The notes beneath the pieces were generated by a model. The model made no database searches and was not told the origin of the DNA. It saw nothing but the letters and a program-made list of their open reading frames with translations. The position numbers and the translations under genes are program-made. From Leptolyngbya sp. FACHB-60 (GTDB taxonomy: Bacteria; Cyanobacteriota; Cyanobacteriia; Phormidesmidales; Phormidesmidaceae), in contig NZ_JACJOX010000026.1 of NCBI RefSeq assembly GCF_014695775.1, positions 1 through 64,000 on the forward strand: a stretch of 64,000 nucleotides of DNA. The letters are read 5' to 3'. Shown piece by piece: positions 18,523-28,166 of this stretch; the stretch's first letter is position 1, and every line of letters starts with the position of its first letter.

Positions 18523-18975
18523 GTGGCTATGGCACGGGTGGGCACCAGACAAGAACATTTGCAGGTGGCTAGCAAGCTGGATGTAGTGGCTCAGGTGCAG
18601 CGCTGGTTTCACGATACCTGTCGTTCGCTAGATGGGGAGTCGGCCTGGGTGAGCAACCACTGCGATCGCCTTGCCCTAGCCCTCACCGAAGGCTTCACCA
18701 ACGCGGTGCGCCACGCCCACGCTCACCTGCCCGCCGACACCGATATTGACATCGACCTCTCCCTAGCTGCCGACTGCGTTGAAATCCGTATTTGGGATCA
18801 CGGCGGCCCCTTCAACCCAGAGCTACTGCCCGAACCCCAACCCGGCGAACTGTTAGAGAGCGGCTACGGCTGGTTTTTGCTGCGTCGCCTGGCCGACAAG
18901 GTTACCTACCATCGCTCTAAGGATGGGCGCAATTGCCTATCTATCGTCAAGTACGGCACTTTTCCTACCTACTAG
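18523..18975 (+). CDS. Anti-sigma-factor-type ATP-binding protein (RsbW/HATPase_c)
   Basis: 150 residues forming a lone GHKL ATPase domain of the RsbW/SpoIIAB type. The N box is LALTEGFTNAVRHAHAHL, the G1 box RIWDHGGPF and the G2 region ESGYGWFLLRRLAD. Such proteins phosphorylate a Ser/Thr on an anti-sigma antagonist or bind a sigma factor. No partner STAS protein or PP2C phosphatase is adjacent, so the target is unknown. It could start at 18529 (ATG), but the frame from 18523 and the typical strand LQVASKLDVVAQVQRWF are compatible with either. Confidence 0.85.
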   Translation: MAMARVGTRQEHLQVASKLDVVAQVQRWFHDTCRSLDGESAWVSNHCDRLALALTEGFTNAVRHAHAHLPADTDIDIDLSLAADCVEIRIWDHGGPFNPELLPEPQPGELLESGYGWFLLRRLADKVTYHRSKDGRNCLSIVKYGTFPTY

Positions 18976-19046
18976 GCCGCTTTGGGGAAATCGGTTGCCA
19001 CTGGTTTTGGGTAGCCTAGGGATTGGCTGTTGTTGTGCTGTCTGCT

Positions 19047-20261
19047 ATGGGTTCTTCCGCTACTGATCAGCCCATTGTTCAGGGAGCCACTGAAGACAGG
19101 CTTACTGAAATTTTTACGGTCTTTAACTCAGGGAAACAGGGATCGCTGGTCTTTGTCTTCCTTGAAGTTTTTTCCTGGGAGGGGGGCATTCAGTCCTACG
19201 TTAAGGATGTTTTGGCGGCTTACCTAGAACAGCCTAGTCCTGCCCCCGCCGATGTTTTTCTGCTGCGGGATGGGCCAGATTGCCACAACCCCTACGATCG
19301 CTCCCCCCTACGATTTCATTACTTGGCATCGGCGTCGCCAGCGCTAGGGCGGGCCAAGTTGGTGACGGCACTGCTACAGCATTTGATCATCCAGCGACCG
19401 CGCCAGGTAGTCTGTGGCCACGTGTTGCTGCTGCCGCTGGTCTCGACTCTCTGCCGCTGGCTGAGGCTACCCTACACCGTGATGATTTACGGCAAGGAAG
19501 CATGGGAGCCACTACCTGAGCGAGAGCAGATGGCGCTGCGCCAGGCCGACTGGATTTGGGCCAACAGCCGCTACAGCCGCGATCGCGCCTGCACTGCCAA
19601 TGGTCTAGACCCGGCTAGGGTGTTCATGGTTCCCTGTGCGGTAGATGGCAATCGCTTTAGCCCTGGCCCCGCGGACCCGGCACTGGTAGATACCTACAAC
19701 CTGGCCAACTGCCGGGTGCTGATGACCGTAGCCCGCCTGTGGTCGGGGGATATTTACAAGGGTGTGGATGTGACGATTCGGGCGCTGCCCGCCATTGCCG
19801 CCGCTGAGCCCACGGTGAAATATCTGGTGATTGGCCGGGGCGATGACCAACCCCGGCTGGCGGCTTTGGCTGAGGAGTTAGGGGTGAGCGATCGCGTCGT
19901 GTTTGCCGGGTTTGTGCCCACTGAAGCTCTGGTCGCCCACTACCGCCTGGCCGATGCCTACGTTATGCCCTCCCAGGAAGGTTTTGGCATTGTCTATCTA
20001 GAGGCCATGGCCTGCGGTTTGCCGGTGCTCTCCGGCGACCAAGATGGCTCAGCCGACCCCCTGCAAGACGGGCGACTCGGCTGGCGAGTGCCCCACCGCA
20101 ACCCCGAAGCGGTCGCTACCGCCTGTATTGAGATGCTGGCCGGCCGCGACCCTCGCTGCCAGGGGGCGTGGCTGAGGCAGGAGGCGCTGGTCGCCTATGG
20201 CACCCCAGCCCTGGCTAGTCATCTAGAGCGAGCGATCGCCCGCTATTCAGTAGCAGAGTAG
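19047..20261 (+). CDS. Glycosyltransferase family 4 (GT-B)
   Basis: 404 residues from the ATG at 19047; upstream in-frame TTG/GTG codons are possible. The N-terminal Rossmann half begins SLVFVFLEVFSWEGGIQSYV with the glycine-rich acceptor loop. The C-terminal half has RLWSGDIYKGVDV, VVFAGFVPTEALVAHY and the EX7E-type signature PSQEGFGIVYLEAMACGLPV that binds the nucleotide sugar. It is a soluble, retaining GT4 enzyme, probably in glycan or glycolipid synthesis; the substrate is not readable. Solitary gene. Confidence 0.88.
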   Translation: MGSSATDQPIVQGATEDRLTEIFTVFNSGKQGSLVFVFLEVFSWEGGIQSYVKDVLAAYLEQPSPAPADVFLLRDGPDCHNPYDRSPLRFHYLASASPALGRAKLVTALLQHLIIQRPRQVVCGHVLLLPLVSTLCRWLRLPYTVMIYGKEAWEPLPEREQMALRQADWIWANSRYSRDRACTANGLDPARVFMVPCAVDGNRFSPGPADPALVDTYNLANCRVLMTVARLWSGDIYKGVDVTIRALPAIAAAEPTVKYLVIGRGDDQPRLAALAEELGVSDRVVFAGFVPTEALVAHYRLADAYVMPSQEGFGIVYLEAMACGLPVLSGDQDGSADPLQDGRLGWRVPHRNPEAVATACIEMLAGRDPRCQGAWLRQEALVAYGTPALASHLERAIARYSVAE

Positions 20262-20346
20262 CCGCAGCGCTAAAATACAGAGTTAAGGCTAGGGTCTGAC
20301 CAAGCCGTTTTCAACCCCCTGCCTGTGCCGTGCGGAGAATGCCCCT

Positions 20347-20757
20347 GTGAACCCAAATAGCTCTAAACAAGTGCAAGTTAATTTTTCGGGCCTGGGCTGC
20401 TGGCTGACCCTGATTGGGGTGGTCTGGCTGCTGGGGGCTGTGGGTTTGGGCTGGCTGGTGAAATCGCTGGCGGTGCTGGTAGTGCTGCTGCTGGCGGCCC
20501 CGGTGCTGGGGTTTATTGGGGTGCGGTTTTGGCTGCGGCGCAACCTGGTGCAGGGTGCCTGTCCAGTGTGTGCCACCAATCTAACCGGGATTAAGGGGGC
20601 TGAGACCCGCTGCCTCAACTGCGGCACCCCTCTGCACACCGAGCTGAATGGGTTCTCGCGGGTGGCAGAAGAAGGCACCATCGACATCACCGCTGTGGAT
20701 GTCACCGTTGAGGCAAAACCCATCCTGCCCGAGGGAGACTCACCCGGCGGCGGTTAA
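20347..20757 (+). CDS. Small membrane protein with C-terminal zinc ribbon
   Basis: 136 residues from a GTG start. Two hydrophobic helices (about 17-60) are followed by a four-cysteine ribbon, CPVCATNL...RCLNCGTPL (about 76-100), and an acidic tail. The cysteine spacing suits zinc. Function unknown; peptide deformylase follows 71 bases later but no functional link is evident. Confidence 0.75.
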   Translation: MNPNSSKQVQVNFSGLGCWLTLIGVVWLLGAVGLGWLVKSLAVLVVLLLAAPVLGFIGVRFWLRRNLVQGACPVCATNLTGIKGAETRCLNCGTPLHTELNGFSRVAEEGTIDITAVDVTVEAKPILPEGDSPGGG

Positions 20758-20828
20758 CCGCTATGTCGAAGTGAGTCTGTGTTGTTAGGATAGATACATA
20801 ACCCTAAATCACCCTGGACCCCATTCCT

Positions 20829-21398
20829 ATGCCCGCCGCCATTCAAGTCGAAAAAACCAAGCTCAAGCAGCCGCCTCTGGAGATTCATACCCTGGGCGAT
20901 CGCGTGCTGCGTCAGCCCGCCAAGCGGGTGGCCAAGGTCGATGATGAAATTCGCGCCCTGGTGAAGGAAATGCTGCAAACCATGTACAGCGCCGACGGCA
21001 TTGGTCTGGCGGCTCCCCAGGTGGCGGTCAACAAGCAGCTGCTGGTCGTCGATATCGACCCCGAAAACGCTGCTAATCAGCCCTTGGTGTTGATCAATCC
21101 CCAGATCGTCAAAGTTTCCAAAGACATTGCTACTGGGCAGGAAGGCTGCCTCAGCATTCCCGGCGTCTACCTTGACGTAGTTCGCCCTGCGGCGCTCGAA
21201 GTTTCCTATAAAGACGAGAATGGTCGCCCTAAAAAACTTCAGGCCAACGAGCTGCTGGCCCGCTGTATTCTCCACGAGATGGATCACCTGGCTGGGGTGC
21301 TGTTTGTTGACCGGGTAGACAACGCCCTGGCCCTCAACCAGGAGCTGAAAAAGAACGGCTTTTACGCCAAAGACGTGCAGCCAATCACAGCCCATTAA
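20829..21398 (+). CDS. def: Peptide deformylase
   Basis: 189 residues. All three active-site motifs are present: GIGLAAPQ (near 57), EGCLSIPG (near 105) and HEMDHL (near 149). They hold the catalytic metal via one Cys and two His. The enzyme removes the formyl group from new N-terminal methionines. Typical bacterial length with a short N-terminal extension (MPAAIQVEKTKLKQPP). Confidence 0.97.
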   Translation: MPAAIQVEKTKLKQPPLEIHTLGDRVLRQPAKRVAKVDDEIRALVKEMLQTMYSADGIGLAAPQVAVNKQLLVVDIDPENAANQPLVLINPQIVKVSKDIATGQEGCLSIPGVYLDVVRPAALEVSYKDENGRPKKLQANELLARCILHEMDHLAGVLFVDRVDNALALNQELKKNGFYAKDVQPITAH

Positions 21399-21472
21399 TC
21401 GCTGTAGGGCCGTGGTATGCTGCCTCGTTAGGGCCAGGAAATTGGCCCCCTTAGCCGTTTAGGAGAAACCCT

Positions 21473-21670
21473 GTGACCCCCAAGAGTGGCCTGTTGTTGG
21501 CTGGTTCCTGTGTTGCTGCGATCGCCGCAGTGGGCTCTGTCTTTGAGCTATCCTCCGGTAGCCCCGACTGGGGCACAGTGCCTACCACCGTCGTTCTCGG
21601 TCTCTGCGTGCCGCTAGTGGGGATCCTGTTTTACGCAGCCGTCAAAGATGCCAAGGCCAACCAAGAGTAA
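21473..21670 (+). CDS. Hypothetical small two-helix membrane protein
   Basis: 65 residues from a GTG at 21473 with a good ribosome site (AGGAGAAA, about 6 bases upstream). Two hydrophobic segments (LLLAGSCVAAIAAVGSVFEL and TTVVLGLCVPLVGILFYAAV) with a short polar end. No known family recognised. Confidence 0.65.
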   Translation: MTPKSGLLLAGSCVAAIAAVGSVFELSSGSPDWGTVPTTVVLGLCVPLVGILFYAAVKDAKANQE

Positions 21671-21784
21671 TTCAGCGATAGCAGGATGGTTCGAGCCGTC
21701 TGTTCTGGACAATTCCGCTGATTTTTGGCATCCTTCCTCTCCCAGCAGCGTCTACTATAGAAACCATTGAGAGAGGACGGAGCT

Positions 21785-22675
21785 ATGGAGCCGAACCGAG
21801 ACACCCCTTTGCTGACCCGGCGATCGCTGCTGGTTGCCACCGCCGCAGGCTCTATAGCAGTGCTGCTGAGTCATCCGGCCCAGGCCTACGACGTCGTGCT
21901 CAACCCCACGGCTCCAGAGTTGGGCGACACCATCTCCGTCATCGTCATCCCTAGAGATCCGGCGGCCACGACGCCCCCCAAGGTGACGGTCAACGATAGC
22001 CTTGAATACCCTACCTTCCCCATCAGCGGCAACCGGTTTCGGGCCTTGGTGCCCACCAGCCCGCTGAATCCTCCTGGTCGCATGGTGATTCGGGTAATTG
22101 GCACAGAAGAGACCCGCAACCTGGCGGTGGGGCTCAAAAACCGCAATTTCCCCACCCAACGCATTACCCTGTCGCCCAGCCAGAGTGACCTGGGCACCCA
22201 GCACGAGTTCGACCGGGTTGCAGCTTTTAAGAACATCGTTAGCCCCGAGCGCTACTGGAATGGGCCGTTGGTGCGCCCCAATGAGGGCCGCACCAGCACC
22301 CAGTACGGCGTGCGCCGCTACTACAACGGCGTTTTTGCCCAAGACTACTACCACCGGGGCCTCGACTACGCTTCTCCCACTGGCTCGCCTGTGATGGCTC
22401 CCGCCGCCGGACGGATTGCTCTCGTAGGGCGCGTGTCTGACGGGTTCGAGCTGCACGGCAACACCGTCGGCATCGACCACGGTCAGGGGGTGCTCAGCAT
22501 CATGATTCACCTCAGTCGCATCGACGTCAACGAAGGGGCTATGGTGCAGCCGGGGCAGGTGGTTGGTGCCGTGGGCAGCACCGGGGCATCCACCGGGCCA
22601 CACCTGCACTGGGGGCTGTATGTCCACGGGGTGTGTGTAGACCCAACCCCCTGGCGCGATCGCGGCTTTGAGTAG
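21785..22675 (+). CDS. M23-family metallopeptidase (LytM-like)
   Basis: 296 residues from the ATG at 21785, preceded by GAGAGGACGGA. The N-terminus carries a twin arginine and hydrophobic stretch (TRRSLLVATAAGSIAVLL...AQA), a possible Tat or Sec signal. A beta-rich domain precedes the C-terminal M23 domain with HRGLDYASPTGSPV (zinc His and Asp) and GPHLHWGLY. It should cleave peptide bridges in peptidoglycan or regulate amidases in the periplasm. Confidence 0.88.
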   Translation: MEPNRDTPLLTRRSLLVATAAGSIAVLLSHPAQAYDVVLNPTAPELGDTISVIVIPRDPAATTPPKVTVNDSLEYPTFPISGNRFRALVPTSPLNPPGRMVIRVIGTEETRNLAVGLKNRNFPTQRITLSPSQSDLGTQHEFDRVAAFKNIVSPERYWNGPLVRPNEGRTSTQYGVRRYYNGVFAQDYYHRGLDYASPTGSPVMAPAAGRIALVGRVSDGFELHGNTVGIDHGQGVLSIMIHLSRIDVNEGAMVQPGQVVGAVGSTGASTGPHLHWGLYVHGVCVDPTPWRDRGFE

Positions 22676-22701
22676 AGCCGGTGGGGAATATGCCGCCGTA
22701 G

Positions 22702-22718
22702 GGTGGGCACTGCCCACC
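22702..22718. repeat. 17-base palindrome GGTGGGCAcTGCCCACC
   Basis: Eight-base arms around one central C. It lies in the 86-base gap between the M23 peptidase and the peroxiredoxin-like gene. This is the style of short intergenic palindrome that recurs in many cyanobacteria; I recognise the motif but cannot count copies genome-wide from one window. Confidence 0.6.
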
Positions 22719-22761
22719 ACTCGAAACGGAGTTTTCAAACGATCGCCCCAGGAATAATCCC

Positions 22762-23553
22762 ATGAGCATCTACGAGATCTTGGCCCAAACCCAGCGGCAG
22801 CGGGTGAGCGACGGTGAGACGGTGGCACTGCTGAACGGCTGTGAAGGGTCAGCCCAAATTTTGGTGCTGGTGTGGCCCCAACTCGGTGACTTCGACAGTT
22901 TGGAGTACGCCTGGTGGTTGCAGCGCGAGGTCAACACCATGCGTCAGCGAGGGATTGCTGTGCGGGCGGTGGGCATCGGCGATCGCATCTCCGGCCAAAA
23001 ATTCTGCGCCTATACCGGCTTTCCTGCCGCATCTCTATTTGTCGATGAGACCGCCGCCCTGCACCGCGAGCTGGGCCTATACCGAGGGCTTGCCCTCAAC
23101 CCACCGGGCTTGCAGCCTGGGCCAGCCGCCTGGCTAAATTTGATGCTGATGTGCGCGGGTATTGCCAGCCCAGGGACACTGAGAGAAGTGCTGCGGGGCT
23201 ATACGGGCGATCGCCGCGCTCCCCAGCTGATCGGTGACGACGAAGTGGTCAAAGCTGGACCACTGCCGCCACTGACCGGCAAAGCCTTTGCCATTGTCGG
23301 TGGTAGCGGCTTTCAGCGACCCATAGAACTGGCTACTCTACGCCTGCGCAACATGACTGAGGTATTGAGTAACTGGAGCACCTACGTGCCCAACGCCGCC
23401 TACCTGACCCAGCGCGGCGGCACCTTTTTGTTTGATGAACAGGGGACTTTGCTGTACGAGTACCGCGATCGCGGCATTCTTGGCTTTGCTGAGACCATGG
23501 CTACCCCCCTCGCCTTTCTGAACGATCAAGTACCCGCTGCTACCCAGGCTTGA
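22762..23553 (+). CDS. Peroxiredoxin-like (AhpC/TSA-type) protein
   Basis: 263 residues. Thioredoxin-fold pattern: ILVLVWPQLGDFDSLEYAWWLQ as the first strand and helix, then FCAYTGFPAASLFVDETAALHRELGL. This matches the cyanobacterial PRX-like AhpC-TSA_2 group. The usual peroxidatic Cys of the TxxC motif is not seen in the first helix, so peroxidase activity is uncertain. The downstream DUF1622 gene begins 8 bases after it and is probably co-transcribed. Confidence 0.65.
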   Translation: MSIYEILAQTQRQRVSDGETVALLNGCEGSAQILVLVWPQLGDFDSLEYAWWLQREVNTMRQRGIAVRAVGIGDRISGQKFCAYTGFPAASLFVDETAALHRELGLYRGLALNPPGLQPGPAAWLNLMLMCAGIASPGTLREVLRGYTGDRRAPQLIGDDEVVKAGPLPPLTGKAFAIVGGSGFQRPIELATLRLRNMTEVLSNWSTYVPNAAYLTQRGGTFLFDEQGTLLYEYRDRGILGFAETMATPLAFLNDQVPAATQA

Positions 23554-23561
23554 GGGCCGCT

Positions 23562-23960
23562 ATGGCATGGCTTGAACCTATAGAGGCGCTGCTCGAAGAC
23601 ATTGTCTTGGTCGTCACCTTCTGTCTGGAGGCAATCTCGGTGGTGTGCGTGGTAGCGGGACTATTCGAAACCGCTCGCGTAGCCTTCACCCTCAATCGCC
23701 ATCGCCGGGGAAAAGAGTTTCCGTTTAACCAAGTGCGGCTGCGGTTTGGCACTTGGCTGGCTTTTGCCCTAGAGTTTCAGCTGGGGGCCGATATTTTATC
23801 GACTACCGTGGCACCCACTACCCAAGACTTAATCAAACTGGGGGTAATTGCCGTAATTCGTACGTTTCTCAACTATTTTCTAGATCGAGAAATGGCCTCT
23901 GAGCTAGCCCTGGTGAAAGAGCAGAAGCAGTTAGACAAAGACGCCATCAAAGGCCGGTAA
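23562..23960 (+). CDS. DUF1622 membrane protein
   Basis: 132 residues from the ATG at 23562. The family pattern is visible: an N-terminal helix (LLEDIVLVVTFCLEAISVVCVVAGL), a conserved RLRFGTWLAFALEFQLGADIL segment, then DLIKLGVIAVIRTFLNYFLDREM. Three membrane helices are expected. Function unknown. It ends 35 bases from the convergent CNNM gene. Confidence 0.85.
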   Translation: MAWLEPIEALLEDIVLVVTFCLEAISVVCVVAGLFETARVAFTLNRHRRGKEFPFNQVRLRFGTWLAFALEFQLGADILSTTVAPTTQDLIKLGVIAVIRTFLNYFLDREMASELALVKEQKQLDKDAIKGR

Positions 23961-23995
23961 GTCGAGGATTGGAGCAGCGTGAATAGCCCGTTAGC

Positions 23996-25348
23996 TTATC
24001 TCTCCAGGCCGTCATTTTCCTCGAAGGACGAGATTAACTCCGATCGCGACGGCAGATTTTGCAGCAGCACTTTGTCTACTCGGCGGCCATCCATATCGAC
24101 GACTTCGAACCGCAGCCCTTCCCATTCAAAAAAGTCACCCGCGTTGGGAATGCGGCCCATATGGCGAATGATGAAGCCCGCCAGGGTGTGGTAGTTGTCT
24201 TCGTCTTCGGTTAGCTGTTCGCGGTGGAGCAGATCTTTGAGATCCTCCACCGGCAGCAGCCCGTCGAGCAGCCAGGAGCCATCATCCCGCTGGGTCATCA
24301 TCGGGTCGTCGGCATCTTCTAGGGAGGGCAGATCGCCCACGATCGCTTCTACCACATCGTTGAGGGTGACTAGCCCCTCGACGCCGCCGTACTCGTCGAG
24401 CACCATGGCAAAGTGGGTGCCTGAGGCTTTAAACAGCTCTAGCACCTTGAGCACGTAGGTGCTCTCGGCCACAAACAGAGGTGGCTGCACTAGGCTGAGC
24501 AGCGTTGTTGGCTCGGTGTTTTGGCTGAGGTAGTTGGGCAGCAGGGCCTTGAGCGACACTACCCCCACACAGTCGTCGATGCTGTTGTTGCACACCGGAA
24601 AGTGGGAGTGGGCACTCTGCATCACCAGCTCGCTATGCTCGCCAAAAGAGGCATCCACATTCAGCCATTCGATGTCGGTGCGGGGGGTCATGATCGAGCG
24701 AATCGGGCGATCGCCCAGTTGCAGCACCCGCCCCATCATTTCTTGCTCGGCCACTTCGAAGGTGCCAGCCTCGGTGCCCTGGTCGATCAGCAGGCGCAGT
24801 TCTTCTTCGGTAATGGCGGCTTCGGGGCGTTCTTTGAGGCCCAAAAGATTGACTACAAAGCTGGTAGATATGCCCAGCAGAAAAACTAAAGGGGTGGCCA
24901 ATCGGGACAGCCCCTTCATAGGGCCAGCCACCTGGCAGGCAATGGCCTCGGGATAGCTAAGGGCAATGCGCTTAGGCACCAGTTCGCCCACCACTAGCGA
25001 CAGATAAGTAATCAACCCCACCACGATCGACAGACCGAGCACATCGCTGTAGGGAGCCAGGGCGGGCACCTGGTTGAGCACCTGGCTCAAGCTGTTAGCC
25101 ACCGTGGCCCCCCCCACGGCACCGCTGAGAATGCCAATCAGCGTAATGCCAATCTGCACCGTCGATAGCAGGTCGTTGGGATTGTTGGCCAGCTTGAGGG
25201 CCAGCCTCGCCTTAGCGTTACCTCGTCGGGCCTGGTGTTCGAGGCGGGCCTTACGAGCCGACACCAGGGCAATTTCTGACCCTGAAAACACCCCATTAGC
25301 CACAATCAGCAGAAAAATGAACACACTTTTGAGGGCAATATCGGACAT
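23996..25348 (-). CDS. CNNM/CorC-type transporter (hemolysin family)
   Basis: 450 residues in the order: DUF21 membrane domain (about 1-190, four helices, including NGVFSGSEIALVSARKARLE), paired CBS domains (about 210-335, with IMTPRTDIEWL and the acidic FAMVLDEYGGVEGLVTLNDVVEAIVG), and a C-terminal CorC_HlyC domain. Members export Mg2+ or Co2+ in exchange for Na+ or sense ATP/Mg through CBS; the older hemolysin name is misleading. Monocistronic, convergent with the DUF1622 gene. Confidence 0.9.
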   Translation of the reverse strand: MSDIALKSVFIFLLIVANGVFSGSEIALVSARKARLEHQARRGNAKARLALKLANNPNDLLSTVQIGITLIGILSGAVGGATVANSLSQVLNQVPALAPYSDVLGLSIVVGLITYLSLVVGELVPKRIALSYPEAIACQVAGPMKGLSRLATPLVFLLGISTSFVVNLLGLKERPEAAITEEELRLLIDQGTEAGTFEVAEQEMMGRVLQLGDRPIRSIMTPRTDIEWLNVDASFGEHSELVMQSAHSHFPVCNNSIDDCVGVVSLKALLPNYLSQNTEPTTLLSLVQPPLFVAESTYVLKVLELFKASGTHFAMVLDEYGGVEGLVTLNDVVEAIVGDLPSLEDADDPMMTQRDDGSWLLDGLLPVEDLKDLLHREQLTEDEDNYHTLAGFIIRHMGRIPNAGDFFEWEGLRFEVVDMDGRRVDKVLLQNLPSRSELISSFEENDGLER

Positions 25349-25511
25349 AGGGGAAGGTTAACGACGAGAAAGGAAGACAACAGAGAGCTAGCCTAAACCA
25401 CAAAACCGTATGACATCTATAGCAGGTTTACTACTCTGTATTGAACGGCATATCCGCCTGCTGTGGTAAAACGGTTTAGTTGCTGGCCCCCTACTCTCTC
25501 TCTGAGCTGTT

Positions 25512-25982
25512 TTGCTGACTGTCAATCGTATACTGCCCCCCGATGAGGCCGCCCCTGTGGTCGCTACCCTGTCGCTGACGGCCAGCGATCGCGCCAAATC
25601 GCGCCACCGCTTCACCGCTGACGATGGCACCGCCGTCTACCTCAACCTGCCGCGTGGCACCGTCCTGCGCGGGGGCGATCTGCTGGGGGGCGACGACGAA
25701 ACCGTCATTTGCATTGTGGCTAAGCCAGAGCCAGTGGTGGTGGTCAAGGCCCAATCTGGCTTTGACCTGATGCGGGCGGCCTACCATTTGGGCAACCGCC
25801 ATGTCTCGCTAGAGCTGGCCCCAGACTGCCTCAAGCTAGAGCCCGACCCCGTGCTCGAAGCCATGCTGCAACAGCTAGGCAGATTAGACCTCACCACCGC
25901 CACCCTGCCCTTTGAGCCCGAGGCTGGGGCCTATCGCACTGCCACCCACAGCCCCTACGGCCACAGCCATGACCACAACTAA
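25512..25982 (+). CDS. ureE: Urease accessory protein UreE (nickel metallochaperone)
   Basis: 156 residues from a TTG start (LTVNRILPP). UreE-N (about 1-75, with the LPRGTVLRGGDLLGG turn) is followed by UreE-C (AYHLGNRHVSLEL with the metal-site His) and a His-rich tail (HSPYGHSHDHN) that binds Ni(II). The start is TTG because no ATG or GTG keeps the N-terminal strand. It overlaps ureF by 14 bases. Urease structural genes and ureG are not in the window. Confidence 0.92.
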   Translation: MLTVNRILPPDEAAPVVATLSLTASDRAKSRHRFTADDGTAVYLNLPRGTVLRGGDLLGGDDETVICIVAKPEPVVVVKAQSGFDLMRAAYHLGNRHVSLELAPDCLKLEPDPVLEAMLQQLGRLDLTTATLPFEPEAGAYRTATHSPYGHSHDHN

Positions 25983-26682
25983 GGCCCAAGCCTTACTGCG
26001 GCTGCTACAGCTCACCAGCCCTGCCTTGCCGGTGGGGGCCTACAGCTATTCTGAAGGGCTAGAAACCCTGGTCGAGCAGGGAATAATTGCAACCGCTAAC
26101 GACATGCTGCACTGGCTCACCCAAGAGTTGACCTACGGCCTGGTCGTTCTTGACGGTGCTGCCGTGGGGCTAGTGCACAGCGCCGCCGTTCAGGCTGGTT
26201 TGGGTGCTCAACCGGAGTTTTTTACCACTGAGGCGATTGCCCGCCTTAACCAAGATCTCTCGGCCCTGCGCGACAGTGAAGAAATCCGCCAGCAAAGCTG
26301 GGATATGGGCCGTGCCCTGGTGCGCATGGGCAGTCATTTACACCCCGATCTCAAGCCCTGGTTTAGTGCGGCGGGTAGCCCCTGTAACTTTGCCGTGGCC
26401 TTTGCCCTACTGGCCGCCCGGTGGGAGATTGATGCCCCGTCGGTGGTGCTGGGCTATCTGCACAGCTGGGCCGCCAACCTGGTAACCAGTGCTGTTAAAC
26501 TCATTCCCCTGGGGCAGACGGTGGGACAGCAGATGCTGCTGGAGCTTTACCCTGTGTTGGAGAAGGCTTGCGATCGCGCGATCGCCACCCAGGCTCTAGA
26601 CGAACTCTCCCTCAGCAGCTGGGGCACATCGCTGGCCACCATGCAGCACGAAGTCCTTTACACTCGCCTGTTCCGGAGTTAG
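25969..26682 (+). CDS. ureF: Urease accessory protein UreF
   Basis: 237 residues from the ATG at 25969 (MTTTKAQALLRLLQLTSPALP). The all-helical UreF fold is recognisable from PVGAYSYSEGLETLV near the start and the conserved SAVKLIPLGQTVGQQ near the C-terminus. UreF works with UreG and UreD/H as gatekeeper of the GTP-driven nickel insertion into urease. The start lies inside ureE, so the pair is translationally coupled. Confidence 0.93.
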   Translation: MTTTKAQALLRLLQLTSPALPVGAYSYSEGLETLVEQGIIATANDMLHWLTQELTYGLVVLDGAAVGLVHSAAVQAGLGAQPEFFTTEAIARLNQDLSALRDSEEIRQQSWDMGRALVRMGSHLHPDLKPWFSAAGSPCNFAVAFALLAARWEIDAPSVVLGYLHSWAANLVTSAVKLIPLGQTVGQQMLLELYPVLEKACDRAIATQALDELSLSSWGTSLATMQHEVLYTRLFRS

Positions 26683-26752
26683 AAGCAGTTTCAGAGGCAG
26701 AGGCCAGAACTTAAGGTCTCACCTGAACCCCTATACCTAAGACCTAACCCCT

Positions 26753-27991
26753 TTAGACCTTGGCATCCGGCTCCACCCAGCGCCCATCAGCCTTGATCAG
26801 GTTGATCAGCTCCGCCACGCCCTGATCCTCCGGCACCTTCTTAATCTCATCGCGGCCTCGGTACAGCGAAATATAGCCGGGAGTTTTGCCCACATAGCCG
26901 TAGTCGGCATCGGCCATTTCACCCGGCCCGTTGACAATGCAGCCCATTACCGCAATATCTAGCCCGGTGAGGTGCTTAGTGGCCTCGCGCACCTCGTGAA
27001 GCACCTCTTCAAGGTTAAACAGAGTGCGACCACAGGAGGGGCAAGCCACATACTCCACCATGGTTTTGCGCAGCCCCAGCGCCTGCAAAATGCTGTAGCA
27101 GACAGGAATTTCTTTTTCCGGCGCTTCGGTCAGCGAGACGCGAATGGTGTCGCCAATGCCCTGGGCCAGCAGCGTGCCAATGCCAGCGGTGGACTTAATT
27201 CGACCATATTCGCCATCGCCCGCTTCGGTCACACCCAGGTGCAGCGGGTAGTCCATCCCCAACTCGTCCATGCGGTGGCACATCAGCCGGTAGGCCGCCA
27301 CCATCACCGGCACCCGCGATGCCTTAAGCGAAATCACCAGGTTGCGGAAGTCGAGGGATTCGCAGATGCGGATAAACTCCAGGGCGCTCTCTACCATGCC
27401 CTCGGGGGTGTCGCCGTAGGTAAACAGCATGCGCTCGGCCAGCGACCCATGGTTGACGCCAATGCGCATCGATTTACCCTGGTCGCGCAGAGAGACCACC
27501 AGAGGCTCTAGGGTTTCGCGAATCTTGGTGCCAATGTCTTCAAATTCGGTTTGGGAGTAGCCGGTGCGGCCGGTCTGGGGCTTCTCAAACACATAGAGGC
27601 CGGGGTTGATGCGTACCTTGTCCACATGTTTGGCCACCTCTAGGGCAATCTTCATGCCGTTGTGGTGCACATCGGCCACCAGGGGCACGGGCTGGTAGGT
27701 GTCTTCTAAAATTTTGCGGATGTCGGCCAGGGCCTTGGCGTGGGCCATGCTCGGCACCGTCACCCGCACAATTTCGCAGCCGATCTCGTGCAGGCGGCGA
27801 ATGGCGGCAGCAGAGCCCTTGGTATCCAAGGTGTCTTCGTTGATCATCGACTGCACTACCACCGGGTGGCCACCGCCGATGGTGATACTGCCCACGGGCA
27901 CCGGGCGAGTTTTGCGGCGGTGAATGGTGGTGTCGAAGGGGTCGAAGGCGTTAGCAGAAAACTGGGAAACGGGATTGGGAAGCGTTTGCAT
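26753..27991 (-). CDS. ispG: 4-hydroxy-3-methylbut-2-enyl diphosphate synthase IspG (GcpE)
   Basis: 412 residues. It has the N-terminal TIM-barrel part ([34 protein letters not shown]) and the C-terminal iron-sulfur part with CPSCGRTLF and [10 protein letters not shown], whose cysteines hold the 4Fe-4S cluster. It makes HMBPP in the plastid-type (MEP) isoprenoid pathway; in cyanobacteria it uses ferredoxin. Length is right for the family. Monocistronic, convergent with ureEF. Confidence 0.97.
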   Translation of the reverse strand: MQTLPNPVSQFSANAFDPFDTTIHRRKTRPVPVGSITIGGGHPVVVQSMINEDTLDTKGSAAAIRRLHEIGCEIVRVTVPSMAHAKALADIRKILEDTYQPVPLVADVHHNGMKIALEVAKHVDKVRINPGLYVFEKPQTGRTGYSQTEFEDIGTKIRETLEPLVVSLRDQGKSMRIGVNHGSLAERMLFTYGDTPEGMVESALEFIRICESLDFRNLVISLKASRVPVMVAAYRLMCHRMDELGMDYPLHLGVTEAGDGEYGRIKSTAGIGTLLAQGIGDTIRVSLTEAPEKEIPVCYSILQALGLRKTMVEYVACPSCGRTLFNLEEVLHEVREATKHLTGLDIAVMGCIVNGPGEMADADYGYVGKTPGYISLYRGRDEIKKVPEDQGVAELINLIKADGRWVEPDAKV

Positions 27992-28166
27992 AGCCTGGGC
28001 TCAATGGTTGCCGGTGCTTAGACGTAGAGGGTTGGGGCGATTATCTGGGCCGGTGCGACCCGCGCACATCCACCTCCCAGAGTGCCACAGAATGGCCGCT
28101 AAGGGATGCTAGAGCGGCAAAAACTGCCCCCAATCGTAGCAACTTGTCCTGCTCGATACATTGCCC

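Noticed and set aside
20754..21395. 213-residue open frame on the minus strand
   Set aside because: Antisense to peptide deformylase; no recognisable fold.
21755..22828. 357-residue open frame on the minus strand
   Set aside because: Antisense to the M23 peptidase. The His/Pro/Gly-rich sequence has no domain and is best explained by codon bias.
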